From positions 1 through 51,030 of the forward strand of contig JAEOSV010000151.1 of assembly GCA_016840185.1 (NCBI GenBank): a stretch of 51,030 nucleotides of DNA, given 5' to 3'. The notes under the pieces were generated by a model. That model did no database searches and had not been told where the DNA came from. It saw only the letters and a list, made by a program, of their open reading frames with translations. The position numbers were made by a program, and so were the translations under genes. Of the stretch, positions 26,022-34,069 are shown in pieces. Numbering within the stretch: the stretch's first letter is position 1; each line of letters starts with the position of its first letter. This stretch comes from Candidatus Hermodarchaeota archaeon (GTDB lineage: Archaea; Asgardarchaeota; Hermodarchaeia; Hermodarchaeales; Hermodarchaeaceae).

Positions 26022-27419
26022 ATGGAGCAAGGACCTGGTGAGACCTTGTATTCTTTGGAGAACAGAATTCTCACCCGTTTAGAGCCGCAGGACCGAAGTT
26101 ACATTTTGAGCCTGCTACACAATGTGATAATCTTCATTAAGCGAGTTCAGGGTCAACCATTGACTGAAGATGAAAAGAACTACCCTCCTCACCCACAATT
26201 TTCCCATTCTGAGCAGGAAGGAGGGCAGAGCACCGTACAAACATTGCTGTATCGATTGCGCTTAATCGATACGTATCAACTGGAACAAACCCGCTACATT
26301 TCTAATTTGCTAACGGGGACCATTCCCACCCAAGAAGCTCCCAAACTATCGAGTCGAAAAGCGCAAATTCTTTGGCAACTTAATCAAGACCCCACTATCC
26401 CGAAATACAAATTAGCCAAGAAAGTAGGCTCAACGCCACGAACAGTTTCGAAGGACTTAGCCGAATTAACACGCGATTATGGGCTGCGGGTTTTTTCGTC
26501 TCCAGACCCCCATAAATTCCGTTTGATTATCAAGGTTCTTTTGTTTCACACTAAATCCATAGCACACTCAAAGCAACTGGAAAACTTCATCCTTAGTCAT
26601 AATGGTTTCCTTCGAACCTTTCGACTGGATCAGGATATGCGGAGAGGCACAATCATTTATCGGTACCCAAATCAGGCCGACGGGCATGAAATGTTTAATG
26701 AACGGGTTCAGGAGCTTCATGATAGATTCTTTATCAAATCTCATTTAATCCAGACTCTGGGGTTGCATCAATCCATATCCTTTGAGATGTATAATCCAAC
26801 GACGGAAGCATATTCGATTGAGCCCGAAATCGTTTCACAGGTTCCCTTTGATTTTGAGAAGGCCCATTTGGATACGCTTCCCCAGCCGCGTGGGATTGAC
26901 TACACTCACCCCTTTTGGTTTGATCAGGCTGATTTTCTATTAGCTGATATTTTATTTTCGTCTGGACCTCTGGCGCAACCGGAATACAAACAACGGCTCT
27001 TACAACGACATGGCATCAAATATTCGATGAAAACGATATGGAAAAAAGAGCACCGCCTTCGAAAGGCAAACGCTGTTTTCCCCATGGTGGAATTACTGAT
27101 TCCTGGGTTTGACGAAGACCTAGTATTTATTGTGTTTTGTAACCCAAAGGCAAGATTGCCAATTCGTGCAATCTCAGCTTTTCTTCCTTATGCAATGGTA
27201 ATCAATACGGATTCAGGTTGTATTTTACGAATACAACGTCCCGTTCACACATCCACACTTACCGCTCAGTTAATTCGAAAAATCCATTCCCAGCGAGGAG
27301 TAACCGATGTAAAATTGCTTCGCTATCAAAAGAGATTTCGAACACCCTTGTTGACTAGTATTGTTGACCGCTGGAATACCAAGGAACAAAGATGGCACAT
27401 TCAAGAAGGAGACATTTGA
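26022..27419 (+). CDS. Lineage-specific HTH protein, paralog 1
   Basis: A 465-residue protein related to two others in the window (27441 and 32500). Its parts are an N-terminal helical region (LHNVIIFIKRVQGQPLTED, about 30-60), a winged-helix-like DNA-binding region at about 115-160 (AQILWQLNQDPTIPKYKLA then TPRTVSKDLAELT), a long beta-rich middle, and a second HTH-like segment at about 310-345 (HGIKYSMKTIWKKEHRLR). It ends DRWNTKEQRWHIQEGDI. No enzyme motif or membrane helix is visible. Two HTHs plus a ligand-like domain suggest a transcription regulator, but this is inference. The ATG at 26022 has GAGGT six bases upstream; an ATG two codons earlier overlaps that site. It is followed after 21 bases by paralog 2. 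Confidence 0.7.
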   Translation: MEQGPGETLYSLENRILTRLEPQDRSYILSLLHNVIIFIKRVQGQPLTEDEKNYPPHPQFSHSEQEGGQSTVQTLLYRLRLIDTYQLEQTRYISNLLTGTIPTQEAPKLSSRKAQILWQLNQDPTIPKYKLAKKVGSTPRTVSKDLAELTRDYGLRVFSSPDPHKFRLIIKVLLFHTKSIAHSKQLENFILSHNGFLRTFRLDQDMRRGTIIYRYPNQADGHEMFNERVQELHDRFFIKSHLIQTLGLHQSISFEMYNPTTEAYSIEPEIVSQVPFDFEKAHLDTLPQPRGIDYTHPFWFDQADFLLADILFSSGPLAQPEYKQRLLQRHGIKYSMKTIWKKEHRLRKANAVFPMVELLIPGFDEDLVFIVFCNPKARLPIRAISAFLPYAMVINTDSGCILRIQRPVHTSTLTAQLIRKIHSQRGVTDVKLLRYQKRFRTPLLTSIVDRWNTKEQRWHIQEGDI

Positions 27420-27440
27420 CTTGCTGGGGATGCTCATGTG

Positions 27441-28871
27441 ATGACACGTAGAAAAAAACCGACCAAATCTGAGAGCAATGTGCGCACTCTCAACCCTGAT
27501 TTACTTGAAAAAATCATTAATCGTTCTGAACCAGTTGAAGACCAAAAGGATTTGCGACGCTTTCTTACTAATGTACTTCTTTTCGTAAGACGAGTTGAGG
27601 GTATCGATCTCACTGATAAAGAAAAGGAATACCCATCACACTCGCAATTTTCGCATTTGACCTTCCGGAAAGGAAAAAGTACTGCAGAGGGATTGAAGTA
27701 TCGATTGAACCTCATTGACCGATATCAAATCACCAATGTTCAACGGATAATCAATATCATTGCCTCAACAGCTGTTTCAGCCCCAAAGGAGAAAATTACT
27801 CTACGACAGATTCGAATAATTGAAGAACTCCATAAGAACCCGCTATTAGCACAATATAAACTCGCTGAACGACTTTCAACAACATCTCAACTTATTCGGA
27901 AAGAGCTACTGCATCTTCGACAACATTTCTCGTTGGCAGTCATCTACAATTTAGATTATTCTAAATTTCGAATGAAGCTACATGAGATAGATTTTCGGAC
28001 AAAATCACTTGATGCATCAGAAAAACTGGAAAGATATTACAGGAAAACACCTCCCATTTTCTTGCGCCGACTTAATTTTGATCATAACTATCGTGATGGT
28101 TTTTTCCATTATCTTATTCCTGACCAGCCTGCAGGATATCGGATGTTTACTGAACGATTAGAATGGTTGAACTCGAATTTCTTTGATGAGTCATTAACGT
28201 TTCAAATTCAAAGTTTTCGCATTGATATTTCATTTGAAAACTACAACGTTTCGACTGGAACGTGGTTACTGAACTCTGACACATACTCTGTGGGGATGCT
28301 GGAATTCCTCTCTAGTCAAGACAGAGACGCCCTTCCACATCGCGAAAAAATATTTGGAAAACCTATTCAGTTCGACCAATCGGACTATATTATTGCTTCA
28401 ACGCCGTATATTTTTGGGGAAAAGCAGCACATCGAAGTTTGTCAAAAAGTTTTGGAACAACATGGCAAAAAATTATCCAAGAAAACAATTTGGAATCGTT
28501 TGAAGAACTTGCACCGCGCCGATGCACTTTACCCTTCAGTTTGGTATGACAGCCCAGACCTAGAAGAACTGGTGAAATTTAGCATTGAATGCACTCCCGA
28601 TGCGCTCAAAACTATTTATCGACTCATCTCAATTCTTCCATACACATACTCAGTAGAAACGAATGTGGGGTTAACGTTCACGTTTCATCGACCAAGTCGT
28701 TGTGCATCGATTACCGGATTATTAGCAGAGACATTTAATCGGGTTAAGGGAGTTTCGAACATCAAGATTTTTCGTTATGAGCCTACATTCAGTCCCCAAT
28801 TGTTTACGAGAACAGCTGATCGCTGGGATGAAAGTCGTCAGCGGTGGGTCCTCCAAAAAGGCGACATCTAA
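27441..28871 (+). CDS. Lineage-specific HTH protein, paralog 2
   Basis: A 476-residue paralog of the preceding gene and probably in one transcript. The N-terminal module reads LTNVLLFVRRVEGIDLTDKE and keeps the SQFSH element. The first HTH lies at about 125-165 (RIIEELHKNPLLAQYKLAE, then SQLIRKELLHLR), the second at about 330-365 (HGKKLSKKTIWNRLKNLH). The end, DRWDESRQRWVLQKGDI, is almost the same as in paralog 1. Identity between them looks moderate and runs over the whole length, so the duplication is old. The start is ATG at 27441 with GGGGATG upstream; GTG lies one codon before. Convergent with the ATP-grasp gene, nine bases away. Confidence 0.7.
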   Translation: MTRRKKPTKSESNVRTLNPDLLEKIINRSEPVEDQKDLRRFLTNVLLFVRRVEGIDLTDKEKEYPSHSQFSHLTFRKGKSTAEGLKYRLNLIDRYQITNVQRIINIIASTAVSAPKEKITLRQIRIIEELHKNPLLAQYKLAERLSTTSQLIRKELLHLRQHFSLAVIYNLDYSKFRMKLHEIDFRTKSLDASEKLERYYRKTPPIFLRRLNFDHNYRDGFFHYLIPDQPAGYRMFTERLEWLNSNFFDESLTFQIQSFRIDISFENYNVSTGTWLLNSDTYSVGMLEFLSSQDRDALPHREKIFGKPIQFDQSDYIIASTPYIFGEKQHIEVCQKVLEQHGKKLSKKTIWNRLKNLHRADALYPSVWYDSPDLEELVKFSIECTPDALKTIYRLISILPYTYSVETNVGLTFTFHRPSRCASITGLLAETFNRVKGVSNIKIFRYEPTFSPQLFTRTADRWDESRQRWVLQKGDI

Positions 28872-28880
28872 TTGTAAAGT

Positions 28881-29780
28881 TCACTTGGATGTCGTTTTGA
28901 TTAGTGTATAGAAGTGATTCACTAGTTGTTTTGCCACATTGATTTTGGTGACTTGCTGTAGTCCTTGCCAGCCACTACTGCTATTTACTTCTGTGACAAC
29001 GAAACCCTGTTCGGTGTCTAAGATATCAACGCCGGTATATTCGAGCCCAATGGTCTCGGCACATTTTACTGCAAGCTTTGCCAGTTCCGGAGTAAGATCA
29101 CAGGGTTGGGGTTGGGCGCCTTGTCGGAGGGTGCTTTTCCAAGTATCTCCAACGCGTGTCATGGCAGCAATGGCTTTGTTTCCAATTACAAAGACACGGA
29201 TATCGCGAGTCCCGTGTTCGAGATATTCTTGAATATACATGACATACCGGCTTGCCTCTAATGATCGAAATACTCGCCGAGCGATTTCATGGTCAGAGAC
29301 TCGAGTCATTCCAACGCCACCGGATCCGAAGAGTGGTTTGACGACGACATCTTTGTAACGACGAAAAGCTCGTAGGGCATCCCGAGTACATTGGGTCACA
29401 GTTGTTTGAGGGACCGGGATCCCAGCTAGTTCGAGTAGTCGTAAAGTGTAGTATTTGTCAACAGCTTTTTCGATGGCATGGGGTCGATTCATGAACGGTA
29501 TCCCTAACCTTTCAAGGCAGTGAAGGGTATCCATTCGTAGAATGACTTGTTCTAATGATCCGCCTGGAACTGCACGTGTAAACACTCCATCAAGATTTGT
29601 CAGATCTTCCTTCTTGTATTGTACACGGGGCCGTTTCCCGCCCACTCGGACGATGGTTTCGGTGACATCAAATACCACGCATTCGGTTTTGCGGTTTTGA
29701 ATTTCATCCACAACCCGGCTTGTCTCCCATCCTTCGGGTTCTGCTGAGGCAACACCGACACGTTGGATTTGTTTAGTCAT
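28881..29780 (-). CDS. RimK-family ATP-grasp ligase (CofF/MptN-like candidate)
   Basis: A 299-residue ATP-grasp enzyme. It shows an N-terminal Rossmann-like half, the central KYYTLRLLELAGIPVPQT, the nucleotide loop VVVKPLFGSGGVGMTRV, YIQEYLEHGTRDIRVFVIG and the Mg-binding end VVTEVNSSSGWQGLQ (Glu and Asn). RimK relatives add glutamate to an acceptor: ribosomal protein S6, coenzyme F420-2 (CofF) or tetrahydromethanopterin (MptN). The gene starts six bases after the stop of cofE on the same strand, so an F420 or H4MPT acceptor is the best inference. LysX-type enzymes are a less likely alternative because no LysW or lysine genes are near. Confidence 0.82.
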   Translation of the reverse strand: MTKQIQRVGVASAEPEGWETSRVVDEIQNRKTECVVFDVTETIVRVGGKRPRVQYKKEDLTNLDGVFTRAVPGGSLEQVILRMDTLHCLERLGIPFMNRPHAIEKAVDKYYTLRLLELAGIPVPQTTVTQCTRDALRAFRRYKDVVVKPLFGSGGVGMTRVSDHEIARRVFRSLEASRYVMYIQEYLEHGTRDIRVFVIGNKAIAAMTRVGDTWKSTLRQGAQPQPCDLTPELAKLAVKCAETIGLEYTGVDILDTEQGFVVTEVNSSSGWQGLQQVTKINVAKQLVNHFYTLIKTTSK

Positions 29781-29786
29781 TCTGTT

Positions 29787-30569
29787 TCACCGTCGAAAGA
29801 GATCCCTTTCCTCTTCTCGGATAAGCATCTTTGATGATCCCTCACCTTTCTCGAAGTGGTATCCACGAATTACAATGACTGCATTGCCTTCATCGGATTC
29901 ACCCATTAGTAATTCGGCCGCCGATGCAAGCTCGTCAGCAATGGCCACTTTTGTGGTGCGTAATTCGTATCCAAAAAGGTCTGTCATACCTATGTAGCTT
30001 TTCACAGGGATGAAGCCCGCGACCCCAATTGCCACATTGATTGCACCTTCACGGAACGGTCGCCCATGAGTATCTGAGATTATGATAGCGACATCAGCTC
30101 CCAATTGCGTTTCTATTGTCAGACGGATTTTTTCTGCGGAGTCGTCGGGATCTTCTGGGAGAAGTGTAACGTAATTTGAGTCTGGTACATTTGATGAATC
30201 AACACCAGCGTTCGCACAGACAAAACCGTGGTGCGTTTCAACAATGAGGTGCCCCTGTTCTGCACGGACAACCTTCTTTGACGCCTGTAAAATTACCTCG
30301 ACTAGTTCCGGACGTTTACCCAACTTGTCAGCAAGTTCATTGGCTTTCGGGGAAGGAGTGATTGTTGAAAGATCAATGATTTGCCCTTCCGCTCGAGACA
30401 CGATGGTTTGTGCGATGACCAAGATATCGCCGTTATGAAAAGTGAAGTCACTTTGTCGACTAGTGTCGCATATCCGTGTGCCCACATCATCCCCATCTTG
30501 GATAATTCCCAAGTCAGGTAGAGTGTGAACTGAATAGGATGATGAAATTCGGGTTTTGGGCGATGGCAT
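29787..30569 (-). CDS. cofE: Coenzyme F420-0:L-glutamate ligase (CofE)
   Basis: A 260-residue CofE. The characteristic segments are GDILVIAQTIVSRAEGQ, IVETHHGFVCANAGVDSSN, IIISDTHGRPFREGAINV and GMTDLFGYELRTTKVA. CofE adds the first (and second) L-glutamate to F420-0 using GTP and divalent metal. It forms an operon with the ATP-grasp ligase, six bases downstream. Its presence means the organism makes or modifies F420, the hydride carrier of the archaeal C1 pathway. The ATG at 30569 gives the normal N-terminus. It is divergent from the gelsolin gene. Confidence 0.95.
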   Translation of the reverse strand: MPSPKTRISSSYSVHTLPDLGIIQDGDDVGTRICDTSRQSDFTFHNGDILVIAQTIVSRAEGQIIDLSTITPSPKANELADKLGKRPELVEVILQASKKVVRAEQGHLIVETHHGFVCANAGVDSSNVPDSNYVTLLPEDPDDSAEKIRLTIETQLGADVAIIISDTHGRPFREGAINVAIGVAGFIPVKSYIGMTDLFGYELRTTKVAIADELASAAELLMGESDEGNAVIVIRGYHFEKGEGSSKMLIREEERDLFRR

Positions 30570-30632
30570 CTTTGGGTCGTTCGGGACTCCGTTCTGCCCA
30601 CTTAAGAGTTTGCCGACTTGTAAGATGACATT

Positions 30633-30650
30633 CGAAGGAAAGCTATAAAG
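30633..30650 (+). promoter_or_regulatory. BRE/TATA promoter of the gelsolin gene
   Basis: CGAAGGAAAG followed by CTATAAAG is a good archaeal BRE plus TATA match. The expected start of transcription is near 30675, giving a leader of about 45 bases before the ATG at 30719. Confidence 0.5.
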
Positions 30651-30718
30651 ACGAGAACTACTGCAGCACTCTTATCATCCGACCATGATGCGGGTCGAGT
30701 ACTTCGAGCGTGGAACAC

Positions 30719-31327
30719 ATGCGAGAGAAATTCATCAAATACCATATCCAAAAGGACCAATTGGTCCGAGTTCCTCAGGACTACCTAAACGAGTTTGGTA
30801 CTGGCGACGTGTACCTAGTAGACACGGGACCCATCATCTATTCATGGCTAGGAAAAAAATCCTCACCAGATGAACGATTCATTGGAGCCATCACCTCCGT
30901 GTGGAAGGACCAAGACAGAAAAGGCATAGCAAAGCTGGTGACGGTGAGTGAAGGAGATGAACCCAAAGAGTTCCTGAACCTCTTCGATGGAAAAATCACC
31001 ATTACTGACCAAGATACTGAAGGGATTCTAAAGCGAGTCGCTTTGAAACAACATGAGTTCAAGCTCTTTCGCATCCACATTGAAGACGATTTGAACATGT
31101 ACTATGAGGTTGACCGCACCAAAGATTCACTCGATACGGATGATGTCTTTCTTTTGGACACCTACAACAAGATCTACATTTGGCGTGGAAAAGGATCAAC
31201 TGCCTTTGAACGTTGGGAAGGCATGCGTGTTGCCGAAGGCTACGATGGTCAACGGGCAGGGCATCAAGAAGTCATCATCATTGAAGAAGGCGAGGAACCA
31301 AAAGAATTTTTGAAATTACTGAAATAA
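30719..31327 (+). CDS. Two-domain gelsolin-like protein
   Basis: A 202-residue protein made of two gelsolin repeats. Repeat 1 (about 12-90) contains GTGDVYLVDTGPIIYSWLG and ends EGDEPKEFLNLF. Repeat 2 (about 105-200) contains LDTDDVFLLDTYNKIYIWRG and ends EGEEPKEFLKLL. The D-V-(Y/F)-L-(V/L)-D-T and Y-W-G pattern is the gelsolin hallmark, and acidic residues suited to calcium binding are present. Gelsolins cap, sever or bundle actin; two-domain versions in Asgard archaea are known to act on actin. No actin gene is in the window. The ATG at 30719 is preferred to the GTG at 30710. It stands alone between the divergent cofE operon and two convergent small genes, with its own promoter. Confidence 0.88.
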   Translation: MREKFIKYHIQKDQLVRVPQDYLNEFGTGDVYLVDTGPIIYSWLGKKSSPDERFIGAITSVWKDQDRKGIAKLVTVSEGDEPKEFLNLFDGKITITDQDTEGILKRVALKQHEFKLFRIHIEDDLNMYYEVDRTKDSLDTDDVFLLDTYNKIYIWRGKGSTAFERWEGMRVAEGYDGQRAGHQEVIIIEEGEEPKEFLKLLK

Positions 31328-31364
31328 ACCTCAAAACAAGAAAGGGAGTGGAGGTAACCAAGAA

Positions 31365-31380
31365 GGGGGAAGAAACCCCC
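31365..31380 (+). terminator. GC hairpin downstream of the gelsolin gene
   Basis: GGGGG and CCCCC pair around an AAGAAA loop 38 bases after the gelsolin stop codon, followed by AGGTTTTG. It could slow or end transcription, but the T tract is weak. Confidence 0.35.
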
Positions 31381-31470
31381 AGGTTTTGTAATAATACAGT
31401 AGGCCCCAGAGCCCTTCTTGGTATGTTTCCCGCTGGTCGTTTTTTGCTCGATCCTGAATCCGCCGTTCTT

Positions 31471-31532
31471 AGCCAGTCAAACTCTGCCCCAGTGCAGGCG
31501 AGAGACACTGGGACAGAGCCATATGACTGGTT
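31471..31532. other. Long imperfect hairpin in the convergent gap
   Basis: AGCCAGTCA (31471-31479) pairs with TGACTGGTT (31524-31532); CTCTG (31482-31486) with CAGAG (31514-31518); and CCCAGTG (31488-31494) with CACTGGG (31506-31512). The loop is CAGGCGAGAGA. In all about 21 bp with one mismatch and one internal loop. It begins at the stop codon of the minus-strand gene and lies in the gap of about 200 bases after the gelsolin gene. No strong T tract follows on either strand, so it is either a terminator of unusual form or a structured RNA. Confidence 0.6.
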
Positions 31533-31878
31533 AAGTGGCCTCTTCGAGGACTAAGCTAACGAATTTACCCAATCGACCCGTGTGTTGGATGGCCCTTTTG
31601 AGCCGAGCTTCATGCGATGCTTTTTTGACGAGAAGGTGATTCTCGCGGACAACGACAAGTTCGGTGAGAAGATCATAAAGACGACGTAGTTCCATTCGTT
31701 CGATTTGCTGAGAAAGGCGTTCCAGGAGGCGGAACACATCGTTCATCTCAACCTTCTCAAGTTGGTCAAGGTCGTCCGTGACAGTTTGCGACCGTAAATA
31801 GGATCGGGCCAAGCGTAAAACTGGGTCGCTATTGTCTTCTGTCCCTGTGGTCACGGCAATTCCCCTCAGAGTCGCCAT
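31531..31878 (-). CDS. Small helical protein of unknown function
   Basis: A 115-residue cytoplasmic protein that I do not recognise. After MATLRGIAVTTGTEDN it is almost all helical (LEKVEMNDVFRLLERLSQQI, RLYDLLTELVVVRENH), with heptad-like spacing that suggests a coiled coil or a helical bundle. The ATG at 31878 begins one base after the stop of the preceding gene, and its GGGGGTG ribosome site sits in that gene's last codons, so the two proteins are probably made in fixed ratio and may work together. A longer frame up to 31980 overlaps the upstream gene and is rejected. A strong hairpin follows the stop codon. Confidence 0.6.
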   Translation of the reverse strand: MATLRGIAVTTGTEDNSDPVLRLARSYLRSQTVTDDLDQLEKVEMNDVFRLLERLSQQIERMELRRLYDLLTELVVVRENHLLVKKASHEARLKRAIQHTGRLGKFVSLVLEEAT

Positions 31879-31879
31879 T

Positions 31880-32143
31880 CTAAGCACCCCCAATGCTGGC
31901 GACGCTTGAGACTTCTTGACCATTCGATTCAACGCGGACGCGCACTCCCGCAGGAGTCGCTTCAACGGTGATTCGACCACTAAGGCCGCAGGTATCCTTC
32001 ACTAATTCTAATAGCAAGGTACCAATCGCTCCGATTTCTCGGAGGTCTTCACACCCCGTCTTGGGGGTAATAACGATGTCGATCGGGTAGGCGTCAGTGA
32101 CGCTAATTATTCGCTGGGTTTCTTCCATCAGTTCTGTAGCCAT
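31880..32143 (-). CDS. Small protein of unknown function, coupled to next gene
   Basis: An 87-residue protein starting at ATG 32143 with GGTGGAG six bases upstream. It is mixed alpha/beta: YPIDIVITPKTGCEDLREIG, GAIGTLLLELVKDTCGLSG, then a strand pair GRITVEATPAGVRVRVESN. The two Cys residues and the helix-strand-strand order do not match a family I know. It is the first gene of a two-gene unit and ends in TAG one base before the following ATG. An upstream 13-codon extension lacks a ribosome site. The gene is divergent from the HTH paralog 3 across a regulatory-looking region of 350 bases. Confidence 0.6.
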   Translation of the reverse strand: MATELMEETQRIISVTDAYPIDIVITPKTGCEDLREIGAIGTLLLELVKDTCGLSGRITVEATPAGVRVRVESNGQEVSSVASIGGA

Positions 32144-32499
32144 TTTTTTCTCCACCTTTCTAAACACAGCTGAGAAAAACAATCGAAGGTGAATGCTTCT
32201 GCCGCAATGATCTTGTGGAACTAACTGAGCAAGCCAATCTCAGTTTTTTCGCTTATTAAAAGGGATTTATTCCTTCGCGAGTTCCTGGATACATTGTGCA
32301 TTTTTCACTTCCGTAAGATTTTCCCTTGCGAGTGTGTTTGCTGGAATCTATTACAAACAATGGGCACGAGCCTTTAAGTACCCGCTCAGACGGGCGGTAA
32401 CGGAGCGGACAAAAAAGCCGATTTAGCAAATAGAGGAACCGTAAGCGCAGATTAGATTTTAAACTCCGTTATCTTAATGCATTTCAGTAACTGGGATTT
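32144..32499. other. Divergent intergenic region with inverted repeats and promoter-like boxes
   Basis: It separates the small-protein pair from HTH paralog 3. On the plus strand there are two TATA-like boxes, CTTTAAGTA near 32372 and TTTTAAAC near 32457. On the minus strand CTTTTAATAAG lies near 32250-32262. No gene or RNA is recognised. Confidence 0.5.
32398..32471. promoter_or_regulatory. Possible operator: TAACGGAG / CTCCGTTA inverted repeat
   Basis: TAACGGAG at 32398-32405 and its exact reverse complement CTCCGTTA at 32464-32471 stand 58 bases apart. The second copy directly follows the TATA-like TTTTAAAC. A nearer pair CCGCTC / GAGCGG (about 32382-32408) is also present. This could be a binding site for the HTH protein made from the next gene. 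Confidence 0.35.
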
Positions 32500-34011
32500 G
32501 TGTCAGTTCGTTCATATGGTGTATTTCGTCAAAAGGAAACTTTTTATGGTAGTTTCTTTCTTTCTGACGATGGTGTGGCGCGCGTGCAATCTGTGGTTGA
32601 AGTAGCTGATTTGCTCTCAACATTGAAGCACAATATTCACGCAGTTCTCCGCCCTAGTGAAGAATTGTTTGAAATCAATCTTCTTCTCGATAATCTGAAA
32701 TTGTATGCCAAGCGTGTCAAAGGTGAACCTCTATCTGAAGAGGATCATAAGCTAGAACCTTACAAAGAATTCGCTGGAATGGTTGTCACGCCACAAGAAC
32801 GGACCTACAACTCCTTATTACGGCGCCTTAAAGTCATTCTTCGATTTAACATCACATCCTATGAAAAAGTAACCAGAGATTTACTCCGTGGATTGATTTC
32901 AGAAGAAGTTGACCGAATCACAGGAAGAGAAATTCGACTGATGTCGTTGCTTTACCAACGTCCAAACACACCACAGGCCCAAATTGCAAAAGAATTGAAT
33001 GTCAGCCTGCCAACAATCCGAAAAGACATCAAGACGTTAGAAGAAAAAATTGGATTGCGATTTGGAAACCTTGTGGACTGGGGACGGTTTAAATTACGTC
33101 ATTATGGAATCTTCTTCATTACATCGGGCGTCGAAGCATCTCGGCGTCTTGAGAAGGTTTTCAATGAAGAGATGACTACCTATTTGACAGCTGTGAATTT
33201 TGATACAACCTTCCAAAGAGGTTTTGCAGGATTTCGTATTCCTGATCAGGCAAAACCGGCTCAACTATTTTTAGAGCAAATTGAATTCTTAAGCGAGAAG
33301 TTCTTTGAGGAATATCAGCTCCACCAAATTAAGCAATACTACCAATCAATTTGCTTCGACCATTTTGATTACGACACTAGCACCTGGCTGGTTGAAGGGG
33401 ACGTCTCCACGCTAGGACTCCTTAATTTTGTTCGCGAAAATTGGAACATTTTGCCCAAGCCAAGAGGTCTATCAAATACTTTAGCCCGTCCATTCGATAA
33501 ACTTGATTACTATCTTGCATCCTTTCTCATTGGAGACGGCAATGCAACAATGAAGAAAATCCTCGGTCGACTGAAAGCCGTTGGAATCGAAGTACCCCGT
33601 ACAACTGTGTCTACCCGGAAGAATCGGCTTTTCAAGGAAAGAACTCTTGAACCTTACTTTGCGTTTGGTACACCGCAGCTTCCATTTTTCATAACCTTTG
33701 CCATTAGATGTGAACAATATATTGCAGAGCAATTATGTGTGGCTGTGGCTCAAATGCCTCAAGCGTGGGCGCAAATATCTGGGATTGGTTGTGTTGTTAA
33801 CGTTAGTGTGCCTTCAAGAAGTCTTGGTACTATTCTCAATCTTCTTGCGCTGACATTAGAAGATGATGGAGTCCACGAAGTTTGGCAGATGCAACAGTAT
33901 CGAAATCTCGGAACTTATGGACCAGCTCAACTAGCACCCAAATGGAATGGGTCGTATTGGAACTGGTCTGAAGAGGAGTTCGCGTTAAAATCGCTTGGTT
34001 TGCAATACTAA
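32500..34011 (+). CDS. Lineage-specific HTH protein, paralog 3
   Basis: Up to 503 residues from a GTG at 32500. Similarity to the other two begins at about residue 35, so the true start may be one of several GTG codons just downstream (near 32575-32600). The N-terminal helical module reads LDNLKLYAKRVKGEPLSEED. The first HTH lies at about 145-190 (LMSLLYQRPNTPQAQIAKE, then SLPTIRKDIKTLEEKIGLRF) and is a clean winged-helix match; the second lies near 345-390. The C-terminus (NGSYWNWSEEEFALKSLG) is unlike the W-x-x-GDI end of the pair at 26-29 kb. A DNA-binding regulator is likely. It lies upstream of the nucleotidyltransferase pair on the same strand. Confidence 0.7.
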   Translation: MSVRSYGVFRQKETFYGSFFLSDDGVARVQSVVEVADLLSTLKHNIHAVLRPSEELFEINLLLDNLKLYAKRVKGEPLSEEDHKLEPYKEFAGMVVTPQERTYNSLLRRLKVILRFNITSYEKVTRDLLRGLISEEVDRITGREIRLMSLLYQRPNTPQAQIAKELNVSLPTIRKDIKTLEEKIGLRFGNLVDWGRFKLRHYGIFFITSGVEASRRLEKVFNEEMTTYLTAVNFDTTFQRGFAGFRIPDQAKPAQLFLEQIEFLSEKFFEEYQLHQIKQYYQSICFDHFDYDTSTWLVEGDVSTLGLLNFVRENWNILPKPRGLSNTLARPFDKLDYYLASFLIGDGNATMKKILGRLKAVGIEVPRTTVSTRKNRLFKERTLEPYFAFGTPQLPFFITFAIRCEQYIAEQLCVAVAQMPQAWAQISGIGCVVNVSVPSRSLGTILNLLALTLEDDGVHEVWQMQQYRNLGTYGPAQLAPKWNGSYWNWSEEEFALKSLGLQY

Positions 34012-34069
34012 GCTGGGTTTGCGAAAGGGTTTTGTCTGCATGTAGGTATTTTATGAATCCTTTTAGTGA

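Noticed and set aside
25832..26074. 80-codon minus-strand frame in the AT-rich gap
   Set aside because: Starts inside the HTH gene and has no recognisable features; probably chance.
31328..31530. A tRNA or known structured RNA in the hairpin-rich gap
   Set aside because: No cloverleaf, TTC loop or CCA-type end; the fold is a single extended hairpin.
31880..31980. N-terminal extension of the 115-residue small protein
   Set aside because: It overlaps the coupled upstream gene; the ATG one base after that gene's stop has a clear ribosome site.
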